Of a stretch of DNA of 64,000 nt, positions 1-11,308 are shown one piece after another. Numbering within the stretch: position 1 is the first letter of the stretch; each line of letters starts with the position of its first letter. Origin of the DNA: Tetracentron sinense (lineage: Eukaryota; Streptophyta; Magnoliopsida; Trochodendrales; Trochodendraceae); assembly GCA_015143295.1 (NCBI GenBank), contig CM026559.1, forward strand, positions 22,086,826 to 22,150,825, given 5' to 3'. The position numbers and the translations under genes are program-made. The notes under the pieces are model-generated. The model saw only the letters and a list, made by a program, of their open reading frames with translations, was not told the origin of the DNA and ran no database searches.

Positions 1-426
1 TGTAAAAATAATATGATTGTTGTTTACAAAAGTTGACTCAACAAAAAAGAGGCCGACAGTGGCCTGACGTTTGGATTTTGCAAATAGGATTTAAGAGAGA
101 TAGAAGGAGGAGAAGGGTAATGCTTGTTCACTGCTTAGTCTAACCGACCTTTCTTGCACTACTGCTACCCTTGCCCTGGATGGCCTCAATAGTGAGAGCC
201 TCAGTCCACCAACAGATTAGTGGCTGACAACTGGATGACACTTCGACACTGTTGGAGAGGGTGTAAACCTGTTCTCCCACTAGATAGTCTACTTCGGCAG
301 CATCTTCGACAGTCAGCTCGTCGAATAATTGGGCCATACTGAAGATCTTTGGATCTGGAATCTCTGAAGATTCGTCATTGGGCTGGTGGTTGAGGTAACT
401 AGTGCAGTAAAGGTGTCAGGGTAAGG

Positions 427-630
427 CTAGAAGATTCCAACTGGAAATGTTACTAAAATGTGAGGTCGAGGTTCTGGTTTTATCGACTGGCTATTTTTCT
501 TTGTAAGCTTGGTGAGATAGTCCTCATATTTGGGCTTGTAACCCAGTCCAAAGGGTGCAGTGTAGTGCTTCATCCCTTGGTTTCGAGCTCCCAGGCCTGA
601 CCCTGGTTGATAATTCATCTTAGCCATCAT
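427..630 (-). pseudogene. G-patch-like motif between protease and RT of Gypsy-1
   Basis: Open frame starting MMAKMNYQPGSGLGARNQGM and continuing to FGLGYKPKYED. The YxPGxGLG...G...GLGYKP spacing is the G-patch-like signature seen between protease and reverse transcriptase in some plant gypsy polyproteins. G-patches bind nucleic acid, and in retroelements they are thought to help reverse transcription. The reverse transcriptase that should follow lies off the window or in the uninterpretable 1-426, where I see no RT motif. Confidence 0.7.
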
Positions 631-789
631 CCTGACAAATGGAGGAATCTACTGCTTGTTCTGTTCTTCTATCTGGGCAATAGAACTAACTTGCTCGATT
701 TGATAAGACATAAAGGCTATGCCTTGCCCAAGCTCCTGGATGTCTCTGAAGGAACTTGCCAATTCCTCTTACGGTATTACGACCAGGTG

Positions 790-2030
790 GTCATTCTGAA
801 TAAACTTGATTCGCTGGTGCAGAGAAGAGGGAATGGCTCCAGCCGCGTGGATCCAAGGCCTCCCAAGGAGGAGGGTAAATGAGGCAGGCACATTTACAAT
901 CTGAAAGTTTGTAGTAAATTAAGCAGGTCCAACTCTGATAGCTAGATCGATATCACCTAGATTTTGCCTTGTTGAGTTTTCAAAAGCTCTGATTATCATG
1001 GGTCTTTTCTTCACCTAACTGAGATTCATACCCAAGCTTTGTAGTGTTGACAGTGTGCAGACGTTTAGGCCAGAGTCATTGTCTACTAGTACTGATGATA
1101 GAGTTCTGTCTATACATTACACTGCTATGTCAAGGGCCCGAGTAATGTCCCTGTCACCATCCGGTATCTCTTCTTCTGTAAAGGAGATAACTCTTAGTTC
1201 TAGCACTTGTCCCACCATATGCCCCAGCTTCTCGGGCGTAGTATCTGGTGTTACATGGACGTTGTTAAATACTCAGAGGAGTTGCTTCCGGTGATGCTCG
1301 GAAGTTAGAAGAAGACCCATGATTGAGATCTGGGTTTGTGTCTTACTCAACTTCTGAGTAATGTTGAATTCTTCCACTTTCTCTAAGATTTTTAGTAGAA
1401 TCAGCTGCTTTCTTCTCAGGGTCTGATACCCTTGCTTTTTCTGTTTCTTTCATTTTCTCTTTCCCTTTTGCCAGCTCAGCTATCGGTGTCTGATACACCC
1501 GGCCAGAATGGGTGAGGTTGGCTATGCTCTCACTCTCAATGATGAGAGAGCAGGGAGTGGGTACATGATTAAGGCTGAAAGGCTGGAGGGGAATTTGAGG
1601 GATTCGGACTAGGCTAGTAGAAGTGGAGGATTCAACTGGAGCCATAGGCCAGTTAGCGGGACAGGGAATTGTATAGACAATTTATTCTTCGTCAGATTCA
1701 AGAGTAGGTATTTGTACTGGGGCCTAGATGGCCTGGACATTTGACAGAGGGAGGGAATAATGACTAGAGGTCTATAAGAAGGCCTGATGATGCCATCATT
1801 GACTGCGGGTGCACTGGGTTTAGGCTGCCCTACCGTGGGCTCTTCCCACTGTATGAAATTAACTTGATTGTTATGTAGGAGCAGTGGTGCCTGATTGATT
1901 CCAGTATTACTTGGAGTCAGCTCAACTTTACCTTCATTCAGAAGATCCTAGATGATGCACTTTAAGCCGATGCAGTAGTCTGTTGCATGGCCTGGGCCTC
2001 TGTTAAAGGCACAGTGTTGATTGACATCAT
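790..2030 (-). pseudogene. Gypsy-1 gag tail and aspartic protease region
   Basis: After gag comes a motif CAFNRGPGHATDYC (about 2010-1965), a linker containing the open stretch 1645-1343, then the retropepsin domain. The catalytic region reads VLVDNDSGLNVCTLSTLQ near 1093-1040; the family normally has D-x-G-S, so the catalytic neighbourhood is altered (NDS). The domain ends with LLGRPWIHAAGAIPSSLHQ near 875-815, which is characteristic of plant gypsy proteases. Several stops and at least one frame change are present. It would have processed the Gag-Pol polyprotein. Confidence 0.75.
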
Positions 2031-2108
2031 AGTTTTTGTTTCTCTTGTCAAGTGGTAAGAGGGGAGTACGGCCTCTTAATGCAAGAAGACCCTGCTTGGT
2101 CAAGAACT

Positions 2109-3077
2109 CTAGCAATTGGCTGAAAGTGTAGGGGAGGGGAGTGAAGTTCTTGGGGACTTCTTCTGATGCTGGTTTTGCTCCTGGTTAGGCAGGACTGGCT
2201 GGGTGTTTCTAGTAGCTGGCTGAGCAGGAGTTGCTGGAGCTAGAAGTTTGATGGGTGCTGTAGAAGCCACCATGTGTACACTTTCTTTTCTATTCTGGTC
2301 CCAGTGACCGCTGTTTCTGCTAGTTGAGGTAGTCGCTTTGGGAAGATCAAGCACTAGACTGGAGTGGATGGCCCCACTCTTGATGGCTGTTTCGATGCGG
2401 GCACCAGTCTTGACGAAGGTGCCAAAGTCTACCACGGGCAATATAACCATTAGGGTCGAGTAGGGCTGCTTCAGTGTGCCCATGAACATGCTTGCCAGTT
2501 CCTCCTTCGTGATAGGAGTAGAGATTTTAGCTGCCATCTCCCTCCACCGGGTGGCATATTCCAAGAATCATTCATTGTTGCGTTGGCCCATTTGTTCGAG
2601 CTAGCTCCGTTGAGGCCGGAGCTCCTGATTAAAGGAATACTGCTCCACAAAGCAGTCCATGACATCCTGCCAAATCTTTATCCTCTATTTGCCGACTGAC
2701 ATCCACCATGTCAGGGCTGCTCCCTTCAAGCTCTTCTGAAAAAATTGTATGAGGAGGGACTGGTTTTTCTAGTGCATGAGCATGTCCCCCAGGTATAGCT
2801 GTAAATTTTGTTTCGAACATCCTATACCATCATACTTTTCGAAATCCAGCACTTTGAAGCCTATAGGAATAACCTCCCATGAAGAGAATGTCAAGTCCTC
2901 TAGAGACAGACTCGTGCTGGCAAAAGCACTCTTCATCTTTATCATTTCCTCCATCTGTTTGATCTCTTCGTGTTGATCACGGAGAGCTAACATCGGGTCC
3001 GAGGAAAAAGATGGTCTATCTTGATTAACGTGCGAAGCCTTGGGCTGTTCTATACCCTCTAAGTGCTTGTACTCCAT
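2109..3077 (-). pseudogene. Gypsy-1 gag (Retrotrans_gag domain), broken by stops
   Basis: A 323-codon frame from 3077 to 2109 contains a charged N-terminal helix, then the capsid-type core: FEKYDGIG, QFFQKSLKGAALTWW, IWQDVMDCFVEQY, EYATRWREMAAKI and LASMFMGTLKQPY in the order typical of plant gypsy gag (PF03732). Four in-frame stops interrupt it (three TAG, one TGA), all where CAG or CGA would restore sense by a single C-to-T reversal. There is no CCHC knuckle in the usual place. Instead a CAFNRGPGHATDYC-type motif follows near 2000. Gag would form the virus-like particle; this copy cannot be translated whole. Confidence 0.85.
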
Positions 3078-3789
3078 GTCACCTCCGCCTGTAGCGGACC
3101 CAGGGTTAGGGATGATGATTGGAATAGGGTGAGGCTCGAGGATAGGTTGTTCGGATGACTTACTGGTCAGGATCCAGAAAAATGGTTCATCGGTTAGGGT
3201 TCCAATCAGAATCTTTGAGATTCTAGAACACTGTCAAGTTTTGCTTGCATGGCTCAATGTCCCTGTCGTGAGCTTGTAGGATCTCACTGGTCAGTTGGTG
3301 TTAATCAACTGATTCTGCTATTGTATTTGAACTAATTTCTAATACGGCTTGGATGGGTACCTACTCTGAGACTAGTACTTCTGTTAGGACTGTGTCAGCT
3401 ACTTCTGCGAGAATTGCAGTCATAAAGCTAGTCATGGGTCGGCTCATGTAACTGAAAAGAATGCAACGGCTAATCATGATTATGCATGATGAGACGGAAT
3501 GTAGAAAAAGATTTTCATTGAATGCATGATTGAGTGAGTAAAGAAAAAGACTCAACCTTAAGCAGGCCCATCAGGGATGGCAAAGTCAAGCGGTCGGGGC
3601 ACGCCTTCAAGGTCCATGATCTGTTGTTGGAGGGATGTGATTTCAACCTCCATGTGTTCAATTGTTTCCGTGGCATTGAACATGTGGAATCTGAACTGTC
3701 GGATCCAACTGGTCATCTCAACCTTTGCACTGTCAAGCTGTTCTTGATAAAAGTGCAGCTGGGCCTTGATGACGGCGATCTCTTTGGCA

Positions 3790-5256
3790 TCACCCCCTAC
3801 ATCTCTTCTGAAGAGACTGGACTGTATGCTCTAGCTGGTCAATATGTTCCTGCATGTCTAGGAGTTCACGGTTCGGCTCCGCTTCCTGTTGCCTGAATGC
3901 TCGTTGGGCCTTCCGTAGCCTCTTCTCTTTCTCCAGGATCTGTAACTGCCTTTTCAGGAAGAATTCTGTCCAGGGAACCACCATTTCAGCTATGGGTATG
4001 GTTCCTTGTGACGGGACGAAAACTGGTGTCGGTAGTTCCCTGGGTGTCAGCATGCTGGATGAAATATCAGGGATTTTCACCCATAGTTGGTATGCAGAAT
4101 CAATTGGTAGTCCTATTGTAACTCCAAAGTCTAGCCATTGGTCTCTCCGAGAGCTTCGCCGATCTGCTTGGAATTAGTAGGTGAGGTGTTCAGACTGCAC
4201 TGTGAAGTCAACGAAGTCATTTTCCAGGTTGTCTATCACTGGAATACGTTGAGGGAGTCCAAACTGGCAGAGGACTCGGAGTGGTACGTAGGCTACTGAC
4301 CCGGTGAGACCTGCTAGGATCATGCATCGCCTTCCTGGTATGACAATGCGTGGTAGCTGTCTGCGAACTAGCCACACGCATTCCCATGTAATCTGTTCCT
4401 CTGTGAGGCTCTAGAGAAGCTGGTAGAGAGTTTTGACATCTGTGGTCAGTATCTGGCCGTGATTCTGAGAAATCTTCCTGGGCAGGCTGTATACATCTCG
4501 CGGGATGTTGGACACCGGTAAGATGGTAGGCAGGTGTAATACCATCCATAAGTGTTGTAGCGGTGCACTGGCATGGAAGATGCCCTTTCTGTATTCTTTT
4601 CCTTGGTTGAGAGCCCTGAGAAGCTCTGCAAGGATGATCGGGACAATAGTCTTAGAGTCGCGCATGTCTTCAATGATCGCTACCAATACTGAGTTGGCGA
4701 GTGTGCGACATCTCGGGAACACCAGCTGGGACATGATGATTAATGTAAAGGCATTGAGACTAGGAAGTTCAGATGTTAGGGAGTCAGGGTTCCACCTGGG
4801 CCGATACTGCTTCTCAAGAAATTTTATAGACACCTGTTCATAAGTGCCGCTAGGATCGTGCTGCAGGGAGGCAGGCTTGATTTGTAAAAACCTTGAGAGG
4901 TCTGCCTGGAAGTTTTCCCTGTAGCATGGTACTATGGCATCGCCTTCCATGGTTAGGCCAAGAATGCGCTGTATTTCTTCCAGTGTTGGACACAGCTCGT
5001 TCTTACCAAAATAGAACACCATGTATGATGGGTTCCAACACTGGATGGCTGCATTTAAGAGGCGCTAGTCCGGCTTAACCATGGACAAGTTTAGGGTGTT
5101 ACCCATTCGGTAGTATTGGGCCCAAGCGAGACGCTGATTCCGAGAGAGGGCCTCGATTGTGTCATGGAGGGTTTTGTCACATGCCCCCTGGGAGAGGAGG
5201 TGCATAGGCCATGGAGGCTGACCATTTGACGGAACAATCCCTGACAGACCTGTCAT
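3790..5256 (-). pseudogene. Gypsy-1 N-terminal ORF, DUF7745-like domain plus coiled coil
   Basis: One frame of 489 codons runs from an ATG at 5256 to 3790 and is broken by only three stops, near 5065 (TAG), 4411 (TAG) and 4174 (TAA). The first two thirds contain blocks such as CPTLEEIQRILGL, SIKFLEKQYR, QLVFPRCRTL and LAELLRALNQG, which resemble the DUF7745 domain found in plant proteins and fused to gypsy polyproteins. The last 100 codons are a charged, heptad-like coiled coil (LQILEKEKRLRKAQRAF, then DQLEHTVQSLQKR). The domain's function is unknown to me. The gag frame at 3077 is in a different phase. The DUF7745 link is from memory of the family pattern, not a search. Confidence 0.65.
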
Positions 5257-6108
5257 CTACCTAGACAAATATATAAACTCTGTGTGAGTTAACTGTGCAA
5301 GATGCAAGAATGATGCAAGTGATGATGATGCCTTTTTTTTCAATTTTTTTTGAACGGGTGTGACATGGCACGTGTGATCCATAGGGCAAGTGGACAGAGA
5401 TCCGGTATGTTTTACCCGAATTATTGGCAACCGGGGGGCTATCAGGTCAAGGCAGGGGATAAGTCTAATGAAAACCTATTTGCCTGAGATTTGGACCCCA
5501 TATGCTATGTCGAGATGTGGGGTAGGATGTGTTTTATTACCAGCACAAGTTTGGCTAATCACATGCCCCTGAGTAGGTGTTTATCTAGGTAGAATGTGTC
5601 CAGATAGTCAACCAAGATTAGGGACAGGTATAGAATACAAGCAGGTTAGGGTTTAGAGTATCCCTCCAGGTTGGCTGCTTGTAGACTATACCTTGGCTAG
5701 GCTATATGTATGCATGCTGGGATAATGCAAATGTGTTCCTAGTAGGGTGTGGGGATCACTTAATACCGTATATGCAACTCCCTTGAAAAATGGACGATTG
5801 GTGTAAGCGGGAGCGTTTAAAATCCTTCCCTGAGGGTAATCACCTAGCAGGAGTAACTCCGTGGACCTCCAAGACTATTAAGCCTCTGTCACTGAAGATA
5901 ATCATCCAACAGCCGTAAGCGTATTAAGCCTATCTAATAGGATTCAGGGTTGTTATACTACTATGCTATGTATGAGATGCACAGTACAAAATACACTCAA
6001 AAGGTATAAATAATTAGTATTAGACTAAATTCTAAGGCATTTGAGTAATGTTGATGTTAATTTGGCTTAGACCTAGGTTCCTGATTGAACCTTGTGATAT
6101 AAAACTCT
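5257..6108 (-). other. Untranslated leader of Gypsy-1
   Basis: About 850 bases between the primer site and the first ATG of the N-terminal ORF. I see no coding potential or known motif, only a T-rich run near 5333-5350. The leader would carry packaging signals, but none is recognisable by eye. Confidence 0.5.
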
Positions 6109-6128
6109 TCCCCAACAAAGAGCCGCCA
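6109..6128 (-). other. Primer-binding site of Gypsy-1
   Basis: Minus strand TGGCGGCTCTTTGTTGGGGA starts four bases after the LTR end. It begins with TGG, as expected for pairing with a tRNA CCA end, and resembles the TGGCGACTC...GGGGA primer sites of plant gypsy elements. I cannot name the priming tRNA with certainty. Confidence 0.6.
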
Positions 6129-6132
6129 GAGC

Positions 6133-8370
6133 TATGAGCATGGATTTCGGTACCCACATGTTTATGTTATGAGTTGCCACTTATTAATTCGGTAGGGATA
6201 AGTCTCGGGTAATGGATAAGGTCTTTGGTCTACTTAGATGTCTAGGTAAGAGGTTCAGTTAAGCCCGAGCAAGGTGTTAGGCACCCCGGTACTTACGTTT
6301 TACAACGGTTCCCTACTTACTAGGTTTAAACCAAATTAATGTCAATTATTAGTCAAATGCTATAGGTTTAATTTATACTAATCCAAGAAGGAGAAAGCAA
6401 AACTAAGGTCGAACCTGGGTTGGGTTGCCTATGTACTCACATTGGGGTGAGATCAGACCGATCATAGTTCTGGTACATGAGCCTGTGCCAAGGCTAGGGG
6501 AGTATTGTATGTGCACCAAGGGTGGCTTAGGGTCTTGCCAGGAGGCTAGGGGTGATTGACCGGGTTGGTCAAGTGGTTGGTTATATTTGATTGGGCCCAG
6601 TAGGCCAAAGGGTAGTCCAGTAGACTAGGGTTTGGGCCCTGTAGGCCAAGATTAGGCCCGGTAGGCCAGGGATGCAAGCCTGGAGGCTAGGGTATAGTCC
6701 AGTAGACTAAGGGTTGGCTTGGGAATTTTTGGGATGGGCCCTAGGGGCCAGGTCAGGTCTGGTGGAGGGCCCCTACGGGCTGTGGGCCACTGTAAAGCCC
6801 AAAAAAAACCAAAAATTCATATTTTCGGCAGACAGATTGTCGATAGTTTTGGTGTATATTTACCAAAGTTTAGGGGACCTTAACCATGGTTAGGGGTGGT
6901 GTTAGGGGGTCCATGACCCATGGTTTTGAAGATCAGGATGAGGGGAGTGCCCTAGACTTTTTGTGGGCCTCTAGGATGCCACATGTAGGCCTGGTAATGG
7001 CCCAAAGTCACTGCACATAAAATAATAAGTGTCGGTAATGTGATTACCAAAACTTCGATAGTTTTTGAACTCAGGCCATTTAACCATGGTTAAGTTAAAG
7101 GGTAGGGTCTGTAAAGCTCCAATTAAGCTCAAAGGAGGGTTAAGGTGCTAACCCATGCCCTGGATTGGACTAGGATTAGCCTAGGTGGGGCCCACAGGCC
7201 CTGGAACAGAAAGCTCAATGGGTGTCGACACTGTGTTTACCGACACCCTGTAATTTCTTTAGAACTTAAAATGGTCCTACGGGGCTGCAATCAGGGGAAT
7301 ACCAAGGGTTCCCTCATGACTTGAGGAACCCTTAGAGGCTTCTGAGGCTACCCAAGATATGATCTACCCTTAAGAGGGGGTTCCCCACACCATGGAGAAG
7401 ATAAGAGAGCCCCCCACAGTGGGTGTGGCTGCAAGCTGAAAGAAGAAGGTCCCCTAGAATAAACTAGGGGCTCACACTGATGTCAAAGCAAATAAAAAGA
7501 GGAATAGGGGGAAGCCCTACCCTGCTGGAGTGTCGTTGATGGCTGGTGGCAGTGCTACAGGCGCTGCTATAGGTGGTGGTGATGCTGTACAAGCGAGATG
7601 GGAAGACCTGGGTTGCTCACTGAGGGTTCGTGGAGCTCTTGGAAGTGCCTAGGGAAGGGCTTGGGCTTGCAAGCTAAGCATGGGTTCGACTATGGAATTC
7701 GCAGGTGGATCCAAAGCCATTAGGGGGTGTCCCATTTATAGGCCAAGGGTTGGGGACACCCCTAGCATTAGGACAAGGATTGGTGGGGTTCTCATGAGGT
7801 GGAGAGGTGGTCTGCAGGCGGAGAGAGGGCTCAAGTGGCGTGCCTGACCTTCACAGGGGGTGGGTATGCAGCAGGGAACAGATACAGGGAATGGCGGTAA
7901 TCAGTTTACCACCATTCCCCTACTTGTGCAAATTGGCAATGTCGGTGAATAGTTTACCGCCAGGACTGGGTTTTACCCAACAGGCCTGGCCTAAGCTATG
8001 CATGCGGTACGGGGCTTAAGTTTTTAAATTTTTGGGCCCTTGCTTGGGCCCAAACCAAGACTTTGGAGGGTTTTTGAGCCTAGGTTTTATGCCTAAGGGA
8101 CTAGGGCTAGGGCTAGGCTATGGCCAAGCTAGGTTTCACCTAGGGTTTATCTAGGGTTAGGCCTAGGTTTAACTAGTGTTAAGTCCTAGGGTTAGGGTTT
8201 AACTAAGGTTAAATCCCAGAGTTTGAATAGGATGATACCTAGGGTTTGACTAGGGTGCATCTAAGGTCAACTAGGGTTCGTTCTAGGGTTAAGGGACTTG
8301 ACTGAGGGGGAACCATGTTTAAAAAGACTTAACCATGGTTAGGACAGGGGTATAAAATTGGGTGCTTACA
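6133..8370 (-). repeat. 5' LTR of Gypsy-1 (about 2.24 kb)
   Basis: The minus strand begins TGTAAGCACCCAATTTTATA at 8370 and ends ...GCTCATA at 6133, a slightly decayed TG...CA pair, followed at once by a primer site. The plus-strand LTR at 31125-33596 is clearly homologous: both start (T)xTAAGCACCC, both contain the block 'ggggtgcctaacacctt' and a GTGGC[GA]ACTC block near the 3' end. A TATA box lies at 7731-7742. The LTR is rich in degenerate TAGGGTT-like repeats (8090-8290), short repeated 'gtaggcc' units (6590-6720) and small hairpins. Confidence 0.85.
7731..7742 (-). promoter_or_regulatory. TATA box of Gypsy-1 LTR
   Basis: Minus strand reads CCTATAAATGGG inside the LTR. The homologous LTR at 31125-33596 has CTATAAATTC in the equivalent part, which supports it as the core promoter of this family. 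Confidence 0.55.
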
Positions 8371-8383
8371 GAGAGTTTTCTCT

Positions 8384-9768
8384 TTAAGGAAGTTGTAGCA
8401 GTTGACTTGTAACTTCTTCAGAGAAGTCTTCCAGATTGGAGAGGGCATATATGAGAGACCTTCTCAATTCAGGAGACATCTTGAGAGCATCATAGACGCT
8501 TAAAAAGGAAGAGATTTTCTTCAGGAGAGCCAGGATATCGTACTTGACCCTTTCATTACCAGGAGCTGCTTGTGCTTGAGCTGGTTGAGCCCTAGTCCAA
8601 TTTTCATGCTGGACTGGTACAAATCTCGATTGTAACTTTCTACCTGACCAGAGATTCAGTTGATAGACTTTGGTAATTGTTTGATCCGTTGGTTTAGACA
8701 GCTCTCCTTCCAAGAGTTGGACCATGTTCACGGAACTGAAGTCCAGCTTCCCCTATTTTTCTTTGGAAGGGAAACTGTCTTTGTGCTTCACTTGGCCCCA
8801 TTGGACTTTTAGACTGGCTGAAATTGATATTGACCATTGAGTTTTACGACGGTGTGTGTCCAATGCCTCAATAACAACTGATGCTTCCGATTGAGTTAGA
8901 GTTAAGGATTTTAATTTGGAAAGCTCAGGAGAACCGAGTGGTGCTCTTTTTTTGTTCTCTTCTTAATCGTCCTCAGATATATAGCCATTGGAGAAGCTGG
9001 AAAGCCCTCGGAGCACTGAAATTTGTTCAGACGCTGACAAACCGTGAGTTGACCCTGAGCTTAGGACTACTTCCTCTATTGAAGAGTCTTTGTTTGAACC
9101 GGTTGCAGCAGGTGAATCTTGATTCCCGGCTTGACTTGTGACATGCATTGATCGCTACATTTGATGAGGGTGCTTATGTGGAGCCTCAGGTGTATTTGGT
9201 TTCTCTTGAGGGAAAGCAGAGAGCTTTCTTCTTGGAGTTCTAGGGGAACTGGGCTGTACCTATTCACCATCTTCTTCTTATTCTCCTCCAAATGAAAATC
9301 ATTCAGAGAGATCTAAAATTCCTATGGGTGACCATCTTGGTGTGGATGAGCTCTCCGGGGTTTCATTAGCTCAGCCTGATCTAACCAATCCTGAAATGCC
9401 TGGTGTCGTTCCAGACTCCAGATTGCTTCTTTTGTAGGGGCATTCATCTTTAAAGGATCTTCATTTGGGACCGCATTGATAAAATTACAAGAAAAGATGT
9501 TAGATTCATCTCCTGAGTCTATTGACTGAAGGCTATCATAGTCACAGTCAGAGCAAAAGCCTAGAGGGGTGAAATCCATCAAGGTGATTGCCATCAATGG
9601 CTTTTGTTCTAGAAGAGTGTCTTGGGCAAATCCAATTTTCTTGCCTTTCCTTACTCTCTCTCTCTTCTTCTTATTCTCAGCCTTGGCTATACGCTTCCCT
9701 TCCTTTCTCTGAGCTTGAGCTTTCCTTACAGACTGAACTTGCTTTCTAGCATCAGCATTTTGAGTCAA
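8384..9768 (-). pseudogene. Gypsy-2 gag-protease linker region
   Basis: Open pieces at 9768-9322, 9291-9076 and 8731-8384 lie in succession. The first is very basic (repeated K/R, for example KAENKKKRERVRKGKK) and then acidic. The last contains KYDILALLKKISSFLSVYDA followed by ALKMSPELRRSLIYAL, a block that in plant gypsy polyproteins stands immediately before the retropepsin domain. The protease itself is absent because Gypsy-1 inserted at 8371. Function of the linker is unknown. Confidence 0.7.
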
Positions 9769-9786
9769 TTGCTTCTTAATCTTGGC

Positions 9787-11308
9787 TCATTTACTTTTAA
9801 AAAGAGTCCAATCCTCTTTATCTGACAGTTTGTCGTCAGAAGGGTTGTCACTTGATAGAGCTTCATCTTTATGAAGTGGTTCTGAAGCAACCATCGTATT
9901 GGAGGTAGTTGCTTGTTGGAGATCTTGACCAATGACAATCTCTTTATTGTCCAAGAGTCTTTGGATGATATCCTTCAGTACAAAACAATCATTTATCTTG
10001 TGACTGATTATACGATGATAAGGATAATATTTGGGATCATCCTTCATCCCGATCTCTTGGGGTCTCCTACTTTCTGGAAGAGTGATCAGTTCATTGGCGA
10101 GAAGGTCTTCAATAATATCCTCAGAGAAAGAATATGTTTTATTCATTATTTCTTCAATGGTGACTCTTTTCAGTCTTTTTCCTATGCAGCTCTCTATGTC
10201 ATGTGCTTTTATGCACAGATCTTCAAAACCTACAAAGGTTTAGGCCATGAGGGCAGTCGACAATTCATGCGTAAAGTTGTTACAGCACATCCGGATGAGT
10301 TCCCGCTTAGTGAACTTTTAAGGACAGGAGAAGGTCAAGGCTCTCCATCGGGCAATAAACTTTGTTACAGACTCATTGTCTCTCTGTCTAGTCTCAGTCA
10401 ATTCTGGAACGCCCACTCTTCTGTAAATGTTCATTGTTTGCTGAATTCGGACACCATTGTATTCCAATCCGAGATTAAAGCCTCAAGAAGATTGGCATAC
10501 CATGTGAAAGCAGCACCTTCTAGGGATTGCACAAAGAGTTGGAAACAGAGAGCTCCTGTCTTAGATGCTAATCCACACCTCGAAACGAAATGAGATAGAT
10601 GTTGCCTCGGATCTCCGGTACCATCAAATATTTTGAATGTTAGTTGAACGAAGCCTGGCGGGAATGGAACCACATCGATGTTAATCGGATAGGGTTTAAC
10701 AATCTTCCGAACATCCTCTTCTTTTTCTTTGGCCCTTTATATTTGGTTGCAAACGACCTCTTCGATTGTAGCAAGAAGAGACAATGACACTCCTCCTATG
10801 ATGAGGCCTAGTTTGGGACTGACACAATTCCTAGTACAATTGGACAATTCGAAGGTGCAGGGGTTGTGCCTTGATTACTGTTGCGTCTTTGGTATAAAAA
10901 ATACGGTCCTGGTGCCGATGCAGACTTGAGAGCTAACAACTAAGTAGCTAATTCTTATATTTGAGGCATGATGGCCGTAATTTCATCATCTTTGTACTGA
11001 AGTTGGGCTTGTAAGGTAGTTTTTTTATCACCTGATGGTGGAGGTACTAATGCTGAAGGGTGATTTCCTGGGCCTGCATTCCCACCTAAGTTTTCCATCA
11101 TGACCGCTACTAATCGTTCTGATCTTGATTCTTGTGGTAGGAATAGATTTGGAAACTCTTCTTCTGTGAAATTAGCTCTGGGTATTCTATACAGAGGGTT
11201 GGGTGCATTGAAAACCTCTTGAGGTAATTCTGGCATCACTTCCAGCATTACAAATTGAATAACTGGTTCTTTAGAGTCATAATCCTTCATTGGAGGAGTT
11301 CTTCCCAA
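9787..11308 (-). pseudogene. Gypsy-2 gag (Retrotrans_gag domain), degenerate
   Basis: The N-terminal piece is 11308-10955. The capsid-like core starts near 10673 with FKIFDGTGDPRQHLSHF and LCFQLFVQSLEGAAFTWY, followed in other frames by FTKRELIRMCCNNFTHEL (about 10310-10270). The C-terminal block 10146-9787 includes DDPKYYPYHRIISHKINDCF and VLKDIIQRLLDNKEI, the standard end of plant gypsy gag. Frame changes and stops separate the blocks, so it is a dead copy. The 226-codon plus-strand ORF at 9913-10593 is only the antisense shadow of this gene. Confidence 0.85.

Larger units (their letters stand above)
1..8370 (-). mobile_element. Gypsy-1: 5' half of a Tat/Ogre-like Ty3/gypsy retrotransposon, runs off left edge
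   Basis: On the minus strand the order is LTR (8370 to 6133), primer-binding site, leader, an N-terminal ORF, gag, aspartic protease and a G-patch-like motif at 630-510. Reverse transcriptase, RNase H and integrase should follow but lie beyond position 1. A G-patch after the protease and an extra ORF before gag are features of large plant gypsy elements of the Tat/Ogre group; the lineage is my inference. The element begins exactly where Gypsy-2 coding sequence stops (8371), so it inserted into Gypsy-2. All its reading frames carry stop codons, so this copy is defective. Confidence 0.85.

Noticed and set aside
4411..4843. Plus-strand ORFs over the DUF7745-like region
   Set aside because: They are antisense shadows of the continuous 489-codon minus-strand frame.
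9913..10593. Longest ORF in the window, 226 codons, plus strand
   Set aside because: It lies antisense to the Gypsy-2 gag core, whose conserved blocks are on the minus strand, and shows no motif itself.
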